A stretch of 64,000 nt of DNA from Pisolithus tinctorius. Its lineage: Eukaryota > Basidiomycota > Agaricomycetes > Boletales > Pisolithaceae. The position numbers and the translations under genes are program-made. Every line of letters begins with the position of its first letter. Position 1 is the first letter of the stretch. The notes beneath the pieces are model-generated. The model had not been told where the DNA came from and did not search any database. It saw nothing but the letters and a program-made list of their open reading frames with translations. This document shows, in pieces, positions 12,141 to 24,181 of the stretch. The stretch spans positions 1,054,001-1,118,000 of the forward strand of contig JANFAH010000010.1 in NCBI GenBank assembly GCA_024663395.1, written 5' to 3'.

Positions 12141-15100
12141 TTATGGCAGAGGTTGATACAGGCCAGGTTTGTGTGGGTAGCATTCATGGAAAGCAGAAAC
12201 TATATTGGAGGCATGATCTAGCTCAGTTGCAAGCAACCAAGAGGTTTCTCTGTCAGTGTTCTTGTAACCAGCCCAGCGGACTAGATACAAGGGTTGACAG
12301 TGGCAGCAACAGCGGTCCACCTTAGAGTTGAGTATCTCTGATACTTCATACTCAAGGTCACCATCAACATCCACTGGTGGAGGCAGAGGTTGTTGTCAGT
12401 TTGGGAAAGGGTTAGCCACTGCAGCTTCCAGTTGTGAAACATGGAAGACCAGATGTACCAAGCACACAGAGTCAGGGAGCTTAAGGGTGACAGAATGCAT
12501 ACCTGGCCTGGCCAAGATGGTGAATGGACCTAAGTACTTTTTGGAGAGTTTTTCTGAAGGACAAGTGGAGCAGAAGTACTTGGCTTTGATGTAGGCCTGT
12601 TTGCCAACCTTGAACTCAGGCAGAGGTATGCATTTAGCATCTGCTGGACCCTGGTAGTGCTGTTGAGCAGTGGACATTTTGGAGCAGAGGAAATCATGAA
12701 GGGTGGAGAGCTTGATGACATAGTTGTGAGCCCTTGGAGAGGTGAAGTCTTGGTCAGGGACCACAGACAGGTTTGGATGGTATCCCTTGTTGGCAAAGAA
12801 GGGAGAAACTCCAGTTGTTGCACTTGGTGCATTGTTGAAGGTGCACTCTGCTAGAGGTAACAGCTCAGCCCAGTGGGCTTGTTGGTAGTTACAGTAAACA
12901 CAAAGGTACTGCTTGAGGGTCTGGTTTGTTTGCTCAGTCTGGCCATTGCCTTCTGGGTGGTAACCCAAAGTGCAGTGAAGATGCATACCAAGGGCCTATC
13001 CTAGAGAGCAGAAGAAGTGTGAGACACACTCAGGACCTCTGGCAGAGGTGACATTAGCTGGGACTCTGTGCTTGGAGAAGACATGGGTTAAGAAGAGCTT
13101 AGCAAGTTTGGCAGAGGTGACGGAGTTGTGGGTGGGGATGAACACTGCCTGTTTCGAGAGGTGGTCCACTACCATGAGGATGGCAGAGTAGCCATTGGAG
13201 TTGGGGAGGTGTTCAATGAAATCCATGGAGATGGAGTTCCAAGGTCTCTCTGGGACAGGGAGTTGCTTCAGCAGACTGTAAGGGCAATGGCATGGAGTTT
13301 TGCTCTGTCTGCAGGTGGTGCAAGACCTGACATATTCTTTCATGTCAAAGCAGAGGTTAGGCCACACATAGTCCCTGCAGACAAGTTCTAGGGTGTGGTT
13401 TTGCCCAAAATGGCCTGCTAGAGGATGATCATGCTTGAACTGAAGCACTCAATGGTGGAGGTCATCAATGTCAGGGACAAAGATGTGACCATCAAGGCAG
13501 AGTAGACCATCGGAGTCCAGGCACCACTGAGGCTTAGTCAGAGTTGGAAGATGGCTGGCAGAGACAGGGTCAGATGGTAGGGCAGAGATGATGTCAGAGT
13601 GCAAGCACTCAACATTGAAGACCATGGCAGTGCAGAGTACAGGTGCCATGAGGGTGGTGGTACAGAGGGATGATGTGAGTTGCTCCTGTGTAAACATAGC
13701 ATGGAGATTGTGAGGATTTACCTGCATGTAGTCCCTATCCCCCCCTTTTGGGTAGATGTCCCAACATCACATAAGTGCGATGGGTTTGGCTCCTAAGTGG
13801 CCAGGTTGGAAGCAGATGGAAGGGTTAAACTGTGAAAGGTACTCTGACCAGCAGGCCTGTCGACAAGTGAGAACCTTAGAGGTGGAAAAATGCTCAAGGT
13901 TTTTGTGGTCCGTCACCACATCGACAGGTAAGGTGGAACCTTCTAAGTAATGCTACCAATGGCAGAAAGCCTTGAAGATAGCCAACAGCTCCTTGTCATG
14001 GGTATCATAGTTAAGTTCTGGCATGGTCATGGTGTGAGAGTAGAAAGCGACTGGGCAGAGTTCACCATCAGAGCAGGTGATTGACAAAATACCAGCAATG
14101 GCATAGTCAGAGGCATTGGTTTCAACTGTAAGTGGAGTGTCAGGAACCCAGTGAGTGAGAACAGGAGCAGAGCTGAAGGCATCCTTCAGGCAGAGGAAAG
14201 TGGAGTGGCACTCCTTGGAAAAGCTCCAAGGAGCACCCTTTCACATGAGGCAAGTGAGTGGAACGACAATGTCAGAGTAGTTATTAATGAATCATCTGTA
14301 GAAATTTGTGAAACCAAGGAAAGACTGGATGTCTCATACCTTCTGCAGCTCAGGCCAGTCACAGACTGCCTGAACCTTCTCAGTGGACATGGTGAGACTG
14401 GAGGGAGAAAGAACATAACCAAGGTACTTGACAGAGTCAGAGTGAAACTCACACTTCTCTGGCTTGGCATAAAGACCATGCTGTCAAAGGTGGCAGAGTA
14501 CCTCTTTTACATGTTTGTGGTGTGACTCCACATCCTGTGAATAAATTAAGATGTCATCAAGGTATACCATGACTCAGACATTGAGCATGTCTGCAAAGAT
14601 GCTATTGATGAATCGCTGGAAGGCTGCAGGCGCATTAGTCAGACCAAATGGCTTTACCTGCCACTTGTAAGAACCATAACAAGTTGGAATGCCATTTTGA
14701 ACCATCCTTGTTCTTTACAAAGAGGACAGGGGCACTGTGAGTGGAGGTGGATTGTTTGATGAAACTGTAGCCAAGATGCTCATCAATGAAGGTGCAGAGA
14801 GCTTCAAGCTCTGGCAGAGAAAGAGAGTAGATCATGCCAATGGACAGAGAGGCTCCTTCCTCAAGGTTGATCTTGAGATTGAATGAGCAGTGTGGCAGAA
14901 GTTCTGTGGCCTTGTCTTTACTAAAGACATTGGCAAACTTGTGATACTCAGGAGGAACTGAGGAGAGGTCAGGAGGTGGAGAAGAGGTGGAGGACACACA
15001 AAGCTTCACATCATCAGCAGAGAGCTGCAAGCAGAACTGTCTAGAGCCAGGGAGAGCACAGGCTCTGACATATGCAGCAGCATTAATGAGTGAGATGAGC

Positions 15101-17283
15101 AGAGCAGAGCATGGTGAGTCTGTTGGAGGTGCAGTCAGAGCTGCAAATGGGGTGGAGGTCACAGCAGAAGGTGACAAAGGTGCCTGGGGTGTCGGCCTTC
15201 CCTGTAATGATGGTTCAAACAATACACTGCCCAGTACCCAGTCAATCAATGGATTGAAGCAGGTGAGCCAGTTGTGTCCTAATACCAGCAAACATGAAGA
15301 ATCCAATGGAGTAACATAAAATGAAATAGAATTGACATCACCAGAAGGAAAGCAGAGGGAAAGATCTACTTCTTGAGAAATGACATCATTTGTACTACCA
15401 TTGAACAAGTGGAGTGGAATTGGCAGAGAAATAAAGGAAACAGGAATGGCACATTTTTTGATTATCAACAGGTCTATGAAACAATGAGAAGAACCAGAAT
15501 CAATCAACGCAGACACAGTATCAACAGAGTAGTCAAGAAGAGTTACAGATGGAAGTAAAGAATTGGGACTAGAAAGAGCAGACACATTGAGTTGGATGTC
15601 CAGTTGCACACAGTTGGGATCAATGCTTCCTCCAGGCTGTGCAAGCTCCCTGGAGGAGCAGACCAATTTTTTGGCTCTGCCTTCTCTGCAGTCAGAGGAG
15701 GTGGAGTTCCAGCCATAGCTGCACAGGCTTTGGCTGTGTGGGAGGTGGACTTGGGACAGTCCTTGGTGGAGTGGCCAGCCTTGCCACAGAAGAAGCAGAG
15801 GTTGTTTTTCATCCTGCACTGTCATTCAGCAGAGGTGAGTTTGCCATCCTTACCCAGAAGATGGGCAATATTGGACTTGGGCGTGTCAGACTTGGGTGGA
15901 TCTTTCTGTTTGCCCTTGCCCTTGGCATTGGACTTTGGAGCAGAGGAGGAGGACAACAATTTAGGTTTACTGTTGGAGTTGGAAGACTGCAACTTCTCAG
16001 AGGCGGACTTGGTGGTGCACGAGACCTCTGCTTTGCGCTCCCAGTAGCACACATCGATGGTCTGAGTGAGTTCACAGAGTTGCATGAGGGTAGAAGGTTT
16101 TCTGACATGAGTGATCTCATCCTTGATGCAGTCTGGAAGTCCACTATAGAAGCAGTGGCAGAGTGCACTGACACTGTAGTCATTGACCTGTGAAGCCCAG
16201 TGATTGAACTCCATGGCATATTTGGTAATTCAAGAGCCATCCTTCATAGTAAGGTTCTTGAGTTGTTGGATGGCATCTGCTATGGTATCCTGCAGACCGA
16301 AATTAGTTGTAAGCTCTTGTAAGAACTCATGGAAGTTGTCCATCCAGAGCAGGTAGTCATAGTTGTCAGGATTTAGTAGGTCTGGCTCGAACCAAGCCAG
16401 GGCCATACCCTTAAGGTAAGATTGAGTGAAGGTAACTTTTGCTCTGTCAGAGTGGAATGCACAAGGGTGGTCTTGGAAGTTCAGCTTGCATTGAACAAGG
16501 AACTCACAGAGTTTCTTAGGGTCAGCGCCACCAAAGGTGTCAGGCTTGTGGACCTTGGTTTTCGGAGCAGAGTCCCCAGTGCATGAACTAGACTGCACAA
16601 GTGCATGGACAGCTCTAGCAAGAGCTACAAGGGGATCCTCTGGCAGCTCAGCCAGGTCATTGGGGACATCCCCATCACCACTGCCCCCACCGTCAGGATT
16701 GCCATCAGGATAGTCAGAGTTGGGATCAGGTCCATCATCTCGATTACAAGGAGATGGAGTATGGAAGGTTGTTGGGTGGAGGTCAGAGTGACCAGCTTGC
16801 GAAGCACTTTCAACATCAGCACGACAGTGGCATCGAGTGGAGAAAGACTGGAATTATTCAATGATGGAAAGGAGTTGATGTGGATTAACTAGCACTACAG
16901 CGAGGTTCTCAGTGACCTCTCTTTGAGATTGAGCTCAAGTTCTCATAATGGTGTAAGTTTTTTGGAGGACAGAACATGAGATTGTACAAGTGGTCTTCAG
17001 GGACATCCCCATCACTGCTGCCCCTGCCATCAGGATCACCATCAGGATAATCAGGGTCAGGGTCAGGTCTATCATCTCAGTTATGAGGAGATGGAGTATG
17101 GAAAGTTGTTGGGTGGAGGTCAGAGCAACCAGCTTGCAAAGCACTTTCGCCTTCAGTGTGAGAGTGGTATCGAGTGGAGAAAGATTGGAATTGTTCAATG
17201 ATGGAAGGGAGTTGATGTGGATTAGCTAGCACTACAGCGAGGTTCTCAGTGACCTCTCTTTGAGATTGAGCTTGAGTTCTCAT
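12141..17283 (-). pseudogene. Gypsy A gag-pol remnants
   Basis: Read from right to left. Gag N-terminus 16.6-17.28 kb; gag core 15.8-16.6 kb; CCHC knuckle CFFCGKAGHSTKDC near 15.79 kb; aspartic protease in 14,987-15,600 (ALIDSGSSHCFI); RT 14.2-14.95 kb with YLDDILIYS near 14.55 kb; RNase H 13.75-14.1 kb. Integrase spans 12,396-13,448, with HDHPLAGHF, CTTCRQSK, a MDFIEHLP aspartate and a GQTEQTNQ glutamate motif. The chromodomain is in 12,141-12,374 (YLVRWAGYKNTDRETSW). Frames change several times, so the element is dead. Confidence 0.88.
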
Positions 17284-17335
17284 AATGGTGTAAGTTTGTT
17301 GGAGGACAGAACATGAGATTGTACAAGTGTGAGTA
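16665..17335 (-). repeat. 337-bp tandem duplication in gypsy A gag 5' region
   Basis: The segment from about 16,665 recurs 337 bp downstream (for example, cccatcac at 16,671 and 17,008). It covers the gag N-terminus and the leader up to the LTR. The two copies differ mostly by transitions, so the duplication is old. Confidence 0.8.
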
Positions 17336-17344
17336 TGAATATAC

Positions 17345-17533
17345 TGTCAAGTCCAGGCCTATTCCAACCAACTCTGACACTATATAAGGTCTAGAGAGTG
17401 ATTCAGAAGCAAGTCTGACACACAGGAACAGAACTCTGACTAGCAGAGTGTTGGCAGGAATGACGACTGCCAAAGCAAGGGCAGAGCAGAATGAGGGTGT
17501 CAGGTTTAGCTCATGCACTACCCCCTTGCACGC
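17345..17533 (-). repeat. Gypsy A 5' LTR, first part
   Basis: Matches 9,529-9,717 and ends in ...TTGCACGC, exactly where gypsy B enters. The remaining LTR resumes at 49,402 with ACGCTCTCAG. Confidence 0.88.
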
Positions 17534-18186
17534 TGTAGGAAAAGTCCAAGTAGCTGTATAACACGAGCTAGATGGCTTAGATAACAACAATAAAAAATGA
17601 AGGGAACGAATTGTTCGTCCCAAGGGATTCTGGACTGTCGGGACTAGAAGGAGAGACCCAGCGCCTTGTAGCAGTAGTGTTTTGTGACGTGCGCAGCGTG
17701 GTCCGCAGAGTAGTATTGGCAATGCGAGCGGTGCGAGCGGTATATGTAGTTCGTGCGCGGCGGAATGCAAGATGTGCGGCGTAGACAAAGTGGAAAAGAA
17801 ACTCGTGGTGACCTTCCGAGTGCCAAAAGGTATCATTCTGTACCTAAGTACAGGGTTTTATAGTCCGGGCAAACCCGGAACCTAAGTAAGACAGGCTACA
17901 GTAAGGGAAAGCCACGCGACAGCGCGTACACAGAAGACAGGCCAAACAGAGGCTGAGGGTACACTACAAGCACTAAGGGAACAGAGACCGTGATAAGAGA
18001 AAGAGTCCGAGGAAAAACAACAACCAGTGCACAGCGGCTGCGGGTACAGCATTGCGCGAGAGGGAGCGAGGGCGTGGGAAGGTAGCGCGTGAACAACGGT
18101 GGACGCGAGAGGGGAGCGGACGTAACAGTAGTCACGGAACAGTTAATGATAGGGCTTACACGTCCAGGGAATGCAGATTCCTCACA
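17534..18186 (-). repeat. Gypsy B 3' LTR (653 bp)
   Basis: TGTAGGAAAA ... GATTCCTCACA. It is nearly identical to 48,700-49,401. In the first 250 bases the differences I can see are all C/T or G/A changes at CpG sites. Confidence 0.92.
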
Positions 18187-18410
18187 CCTGCGGGGGACTT
18201 AGATGCTGACCATCCCCGGTCAGTCACGTGGCACGGAGGACATAAATAGCTTGCCACGTGGTGGTGGCAATGGTGTGGTGCTGAGGGTTCGAGAACACCA
18301 GACGATTCCGCATAGAAGCGAAGCAAGCGTGGAGCCGAGGAACGCGAGGAGACCACTGAATGCCGCATATAGGCATCCAGACCGATGACATAAGCGCCTC
18401 ATGGCCGCTA

Positions 18411-18420
18411 AGTATATAAT
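18411..18420 (+). promoter_or_regulatory. TATA-like box of the antisense gene in gypsy B
   Basis: GTATATAATT lies about 85 bases upstream of the ATG at 18,498, followed by a C/T-rich leader. It lies outside the LTR, so the antisense gene appears to have its own promoter. Inferred from sequence only. Confidence 0.4.
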
Positions 18421-18497
18421 TGTTAATGCGCGGCTCAAACCTTCGCATCGACTTGATTCTTCCCCCCTCATCAATCACCTTCTCTATCGCTCTAGTC

Positions 18498-19594
18498 ATG
18501 TCTGCTAACCGTGCCCCTCGCCTTTCCCAACTCGTTCGCGCGCCTACTCCGGATCCCGCAGAGGCTGAAAAGGCCTCCTTAAGAGAGCAGCTTGCAGCTG
18601 CGTCAGCAGGGCTCGTGGCTGAGGCGAAATGCGCGCCTGACGACCGGGAGGACATGTGGGAGGAGAAGATGACGTGGTTGAGGCGCTGGGAAGAGAAGAT
18701 GGTAGGTGGTTCGTATGGTGACCTGGCCGCGTGACTCTGACGAGCCCACAACAGGCGGTACTGATGCCTCTGGTCGAGCGAGGGAAGGCTCTCGGGGTGT
18801 CCGTGCGGGTTGATGCAGAGGACGCTCCCGCGCTGGCGGAGGCTGACGATTGGTATGAGCAGTGGACCGCGGAGGAGGCCGAAGCACGCGCAAAGGCAGA
18901 GCAAGACGTCCAGATGGGAGAGGAGACCGCGGTGGATGTTGGCAACGAAGGCGCAGGGGTGAAAATGTCTCATGTGGAGGTCCCACAACCGGCTCGCAAG
19001 GTAAGTGAGCCTTAGCGGCTCACAAGGTCGTGGTAACCATGCAGATTTGCAGCATTCATGGCAGACCGTTGCGGAGAGCGAGGACGAGGCAGGACGAAAG
19101 GTCGTGATCCCTCCCAGGTCAGTTCTGCACAAGGTGCTGTGTGCGAGGTGCTCAGTGAAGAACGCAGTGTGTTTCGGTGTAGAGGGTCGAACATGCGATG
19201 GCTGCACGCATATGAAGCAGGGATGCGAGAAGTCGACGAAGGCCGCGGGAAAGCGGGCGCAGGCCGGCACATCAATTGGTAAGTGACGACCGTGTTTCAA
19301 CATGACCGAGACTAACCCGCTGCAGGGCGATCCTCGAAGGCTCCTAAGGCCGGTCCGTCTAAGCGGGCTCACGACGACGACAACGACGACATCGTGGAGG
19401 TGGTTGAGAGCAGAACCCGCAGGAAGGGCAAGGCACCGGTGCGTGGCGGACTGGATGGCAAGGCTGCCGCGGCTTTGTCTCGAGCGCTGACGATGGTGAG
19501 GGCCGAGGCCACAGCTTCGCACGCAGCCACCATGCGTCTGCAGGTCCGCATCGATCAGCTCACGGAGGCCCTCGAAGAGCTTGGCATAGAGTAG
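18498..19594 (+). CDS. Antisense accessory protein of gypsy B, zinc-cluster-like
   Basis: Four exons (18,498-18,701; 18,755-19,000; 19,053-19,278; 19,326-19,594) joined by GT-AG introns give an open 314-residue frame. Residues 1-68 are basic/Pro-rich and then helical. The second exon is Ala/Glu-rich with an acidic end. The third carries CARC, C, CDGC and C (19,140-19,225), a six-cysteine pattern like a fungal zinc cluster. The fourth has a nuclear-localisation-like basic patch and a C-terminal coiled-coil segment ending LEELGIE. It lies antisense to the retroelement genes, between the 3' LTR and integrase. Gypsy A holds a broken counterpart. A role in transcriptional control or DNA binding is inference; the exon joins are predicted by eye but keep frame throughout. 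Confidence 0.72.
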
Positions 19595-20497
19595 AAGACC
19601 GCGTAGATTGTAGACACCCTTTTGCGTCCTGTTCCGTTCCCGCTGCCGCCCGCACCTTATGCGCGGGAATATATCAAGCCTTGTCCCGTCTCCGGTAGTT
19701 GTGACACCAGGCATTGCGAAGGACCTCTGTCCGCTCGGCGAGGAACTGGCCCTGGACTGGCTGCGGTAGTGTAGAGTGCGCGGGGTACCACCTGACTTGT
19801 CTTCTTCATGCAGCTTTCGACTTCTCTCAGCGGTGAGTCCTCGTGGTGTGGTGTTGACGGTAGGATGTGACGATTTCTTGAAGAGAGAACAAAGGGAATG
19901 TTTGTTGGGTAACTGGGACGGTCTTTGGGTATTAATTGGAAGGAGACAGAAGGAAAACTGAAAGGAAAACGGATCAAGGGGCGCATGCTGACTGCGCATT
20001 CGAAGAAGAAATGCGCGGGGTGGTTGCAAGTATCCGCAGTATAGGGCGGCCGAGGATGGCATCAGTGAGACTAGTAAGAGAGATAGGAGAGACATTGTTT
20101 TGGCTATATACTTATTCGGTGTTTTGTTATTTTTCTGGACGGTTTTGGACTTTTTGTAAGTGGTTTTTATGTTTTTTGAGCGAGGACTAGCTATCAGTAG
20201 AATCACCGGACAAAACCCGGGGTGGAATAGAGGTCTCCGGACGAAACCCGGGGTAAAACAGATAAAAGGAAACGAACTATGTCTGATATCGGGCAGATCA
20301 AGTGGTATGCTGGTCACCCCTGTGGGGAACTTTGGACGCTGACTGTCCCCAGTCAGCATGGGAGGAGGAACGAGTGTAGTAGAAGAAGCTGCGGGGAGGC
20401 GGGCGAGGCCGCGGAAAGAGGTATGGGTATCGTGGGAGAAGAGGGTACGGGGGAATAGCACGATGGACAAACTGCGGGCACTGGAAAGGACAGATAG
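19595..20497. other. Gypsy B non-coding stretch between accessory gene and integrase
   Basis: No convincing coding sequence on the plus strand. A T-rich stretch sits at 20,090-20,180. Two short repeats of the form cggacaaaacccggggt/cggacgaaacccggggt occur at 20,208-20,255. The minus strand is formally open for 748 codons across this stretch and the accessory gene (18,224-20,470), but the translation looks like an antisense artefact. Confidence 0.6.
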
Positions 20498-21828
20498 TCA
20501 GCTGTCCGCAGAGAGAGCCTCCACATGATCATCAGTGGGGTCATCCTCAGCCTCTTCAAGAAGGTGGTCTAGTTCTTCATCATCTAGCCCAGTAATGCGA
20601 GTCACAGTTGCGTGGGTCTGAGACCGCAGGTGGTAGGGAAGTAAGCGGAATGCAGCGAAGCGGAGTTTGGAGATGGAGCCATCCAACTCGGCCAGCAGGT
20701 ACGAGCCCCCAGTGGTCCAACGAAGGACGACCATGGGACCGGTGTACCGTGGATTTGTCTTCCGGTTCAGCTCTTTCTCTATGCGGGAGTTGCGAACAAG
20801 CACGAGGGTGCCGGGAGCGAAGTTATGGTCTTTAATGCGATTCTGAAAGGCGGCTTTGAACTGCTGGATAGACTGGAAGCGTGCGCGGAGGACATTGCCG
20901 CGGACCTGGTCTAGGTCATCCTGATGCTTCTGTAGCTGGCGCGCACACCAAGCAATCAGTTCTGTGGTAGTCAGCAGCGTTGCATCATCGCAGGATAGGG
21001 GCAAGAGGAAGGTAGCCTCAGCGAGATCAAATGGAAACAGTGGCTCGACACCGTGCACCATGAAGTAAGGGGATAAACCTGTAGACTTCAGAATGGTGAC
21101 CCGCTCGGCCCAGAAGACGGAGTGCGCAACGGTGTGCCAGTGGCGATCATCGTTCTCGCAGCTCTTCATGATAGCCTCGCGAACATCATAGTGGTGGCGC
21201 TCTACAATGCCATTAGCCTGAGAGTTGTAAGGAGAGATACGGATGTGACGGATATGATATTGCGTGGCTAGGGCATCTAAAGCTTGGACGAATGCGGGAC
21301 TGTTGTCAGTGACAATCTCGGTGAGTGGACCCCAGCGGCATAGGATATCCTCGAAGATGAAGGACGCGAGCGCGGTACTATTTTCTGCGCGCAACATGCG
21401 CCATTCGGGATATGAGGTGAGCGTGCAACGAGCCTGTACTATGTAGCGGTAGCCGCCAGCTTTGGGCATCAGCATCGTGTCAATGTGAGCTTTATGAAAC
21501 AGGCCCCCTATCATGGGTACAGTGGGGGGGATATGAAGCTTTTGCGTCTGGCAGATCTGGCATTCGTGACAAGTGCGAACATACCACTTCACATCCTTGA
21601 CAAGAAGAGGCCACCAGAAGCGAAGGAGAAGGCGCGTGCAGACCATGAAGACTCCCTTGTGTCCGAGGTCGTCATGTGCTTCTTTGATGAGACGATACTG
21701 CTTGGATTCGTCGACAACTAGCTGGTGCCGTCCGTGCGGTTCTCTACGCCATAAGTTACCATCTAGGAGGAAGAAGCAGCTGGCTGAATTAAAGAAGGAT
21801 GAGTACTGCACATCAGTAAGGTCAGGAG
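20498..21828 (-). CDS. Gypsy B integrase, C-terminal part of pol
   Basis: About 445 codons open. The zinc-binding region has the histidine pair in AHDDLGH and the cysteines of CHECQIC. Catalytic core residues appear as HIDTML (D), TDNSPAF (D) and GIVERHH (E). The C-terminus has an SH3-like part (GTLVLVRNSRIEKELNRK, then YTGPMVVL) and an acidic tail. The ORF is cut at its N-terminal side by the KDZ element; the few extra codons to 21,865 derive from the transposon inverted repeat. The upstream half of the protein lies at 43,590-45,862. It would catalyse integration of the cDNA. As it stands it is severed from the RT. Confidence 0.9.
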
Positions 21829-21836
21829 GTCGCTCG
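21829..21836. repeat. 8-bp target-site duplication, left
   Basis: GTCGCTCG, repeated at 43,582-43,589. It flanks the inverted repeats of the giant element and reproduces gypsy B pol sequence. Confidence 0.92.
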
Positions 21837-22069
21837 CACTTCAGGTAACCAATTTTCATAAGCATTTAGGCTGAAGTTTTTCTACAAATCATCCAAGCTA
21901 AAAGCCACTCAGACCAGGTCATCCCAGGGACATCTGGCCATGTCCCAGGGCTATTTGCAGTGTGCAGGAGCTGGGATGTCCCATGATCCCAGCCCTTTGG
22001 TAATATATTTTGGGCTGTCCCATGGCTGCCTTAGGTGTCAGGGGTCCTCAACTGCAAAAGTGCAGCTCA
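21837..22069 (+). repeat. Left terminal inverted repeat of the KDZ element
   Basis: Begins CACTTCAGGTAACC. It is the reverse complement of 43,349-43,581 with about two mismatches in 233 bp. It contains several GGGACATC/GATGTCCC half-palindromes, the same motif that dominates the subterminal arrays. Confidence 0.92.
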
Positions 22070-22499
22070 CACCCACATTGGAATGTCAGCTTTCAATCAC
22101 AAACACATTGCTGTTATGATCATCATCCAGACAATGAGCATACCTATCAAACTGGGGGGATGGATGAAAACATTACCCTCCCAAAAAACACTTATTATAC
22201 ATATTAAGTGATATATGAAGACTACTGGGCAATGAGTGTGTTTGTGTGATGCCATCTGCAGAATTGTACAATGTGGATGAAGGTGAACCTGTCAATTACT
22301 AAAGGCTAATGGATTCAGAATCCCCCCAATAGTACTGTAAGTTTGTGTTTGTTACAACAGTCACTCCTCACTAAGATCAGTACTTTTGTTTCCAACTTAC
22401 AGTTGAGGTACATACATACATAGTATCAAAATGATGCTCTTGTGGGGGATGAGCATGTCAGTGCCCCACTGGCATAGGATGCTATATGATCTGATTGGC
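22070..22499. other. Left subterminal spacer of the KDZ element
   Basis: AT-rich, CpG-poor, no gene. The part from about 22,430 resembles, inverted, the sequence near 42,880-42,990, so the mirrored ends extend beyond the TIR in patches. Confidence 0.6.
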
Positions 22500-24090
22500 A
22501 TGGGGCCCCATGCCCAGGACAGTGGGATGCCCCTTGATAGCTTTGGAGGCCACTGTGGGACATCCCCCCCCCCCCCTTCCATAGGCCAGTGGGATGTCCC
22601 ATGATAGCTTCAGAGGCTATGGTGGGACATCCCATCCCCCTTCCATAGGCCATTGGGATGTCCCATGGTAGCTTTGGAAGCTACTGTGGGACATCCCACC
22701 CCCCTTCCAGAGGTCAGTGGGATGTCCCATGATAGCTTCAGAGGCTACTATGGGACATCCCATCCCTCTTCCATAGGCCAATGGGATGTCCCATGGTAGC
22801 TTTGGAAGCTACTGTGGGATGTCCCACCCCCCCTTCCAGAGGTCAGTGGGATGTCCCATGATAGCTTCAGAGGCTACTGTGGGACATCCCATCCCCCTTC
22901 CATAGGTCAGTGGGATGTCCCATGATAGCTTCAGAGGCTATGGTGGGACATCCCATCCCCCTTCCATAGGCCATCGGGATGTCCCATGGTAGCTTTGGAA
23001 GCTACTGTGGGACATCCCACCCCCCTTCCAGAGGTCAGTGGGATGTCCCATGATAGCTTCAGAGGCTACTATGGGACATCCCATCCCTCTTCCATAGGCC
23101 AATGGGATGTCCCATGGTAGCTTTGGAAGCTACTGTGGGATGTCCCATGATAGCTTCAGAGGCTACTGTGGGACATCCCATCCCCCTTCCATAGGTCAGT
23201 GGGATGTCCCATGATAGCTTCAGAGGCTATGGTGGGACATCCCATCCCCCTTCCATAGGCCATTGGGATGTCCCATGGTAGCTTTGGAAGCTACTGTGGG
23301 ACATCCCACCCCCCCCTTCCAGAGGTCAGTGGGATGTCCCATGATAGCTTCAGAGGCTACTGTGGGACGTCCCATCCCCCTTCCATAGGCCAATGGGATG
23401 TCCCATGGTAGCTTTGGAAGCTACTGTGGGATGTCCCACCCCCCCTTCCAGAGGCCAGTGGGATGTCCCATGATAGCTCCAGAGGCTACTGTGGGACATC
23501 CCACCCCTCCTTCCATAGGTCAATGGGATGTCCCATGGTAGCTTTGGAAGCTACTGTGGGACATCCCACCCCCCCTTCCAGAGGCCAGTGTGATGTCCCA
23601 TGATAGCTTCAGAGGCTACTGTGGGACATCCCACCCCCCCTTCCATAGGCCAATGGGATGTCCCATGGTAGCTTTGGAAGCTACTGTGGGACATCCCATC
23701 CCCCCTTCCAGAGGTCAATGGGATGTCCCATGATAGCTTCAGAGGCTACTGTGGGACATCCCATCCCCCTTTCATAGGCCATTGGGATGTCCCATGGTAG
23801 CTTTGGAAGCTACTGTGGGACATCCCATCCCCCCTTTCATAGGCCAATGGGATGCCCCATGATAGCTTTGGAAGCTACTGTGGGACATCCCATCCCCCCT
23901 TCCAGAGGTCAATGGGATGTCCCATGATAGCTTTGGAAGCTACTGTGGGATGTTCCACCCCCCCCCCTTCCAGTGGCCAGTGGGATGTCCAATGATAGCT
24001 TCAGAGGCTACTGTGGGACATCCCACCCCCTTTCTTGAGGCCAGTAGAATGTTTCATCATAGCTTTGGAGGTTACTGGGGGCCATCCCCC
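22500..24090 (+). repeat. Left subterminal array of palindromic 63-64-mers
   Basis: About 24 units. Each unit is a 43-base near-perfect palindrome (GGGATGTCCCA, then a GTAGC arm, then the mirror image ending TGGGACATCCC) plus a C-rich spacer of about 20 bases with CCCCCTTCCA. Two versions alternate, giving a period of about 127 bases: the centre reads either GTAGCTTTGGAAGCTAC or a GATAGCTTCAGAGGCTAC form. The array is almost free of CpG. ORFs inside it are artefacts. Confidence 0.92.
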
Positions 24091-24181
24091 CAATTCTGCA
24101 CACTCCTGGTATATTAAAATATTTCAGATGCCATGGGCACTCATCTAATGAATTTTTCAGAGACATACAAGATTAGCTTCA

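Noticed and set aside
18224..20470. 748-codon minus-strand ORF as a normal gene
   Set aside because: It overlaps, antisense, a four-exon gene with consistent splice sites and shows no recognisable domain. Kept only as a low-interest finding.
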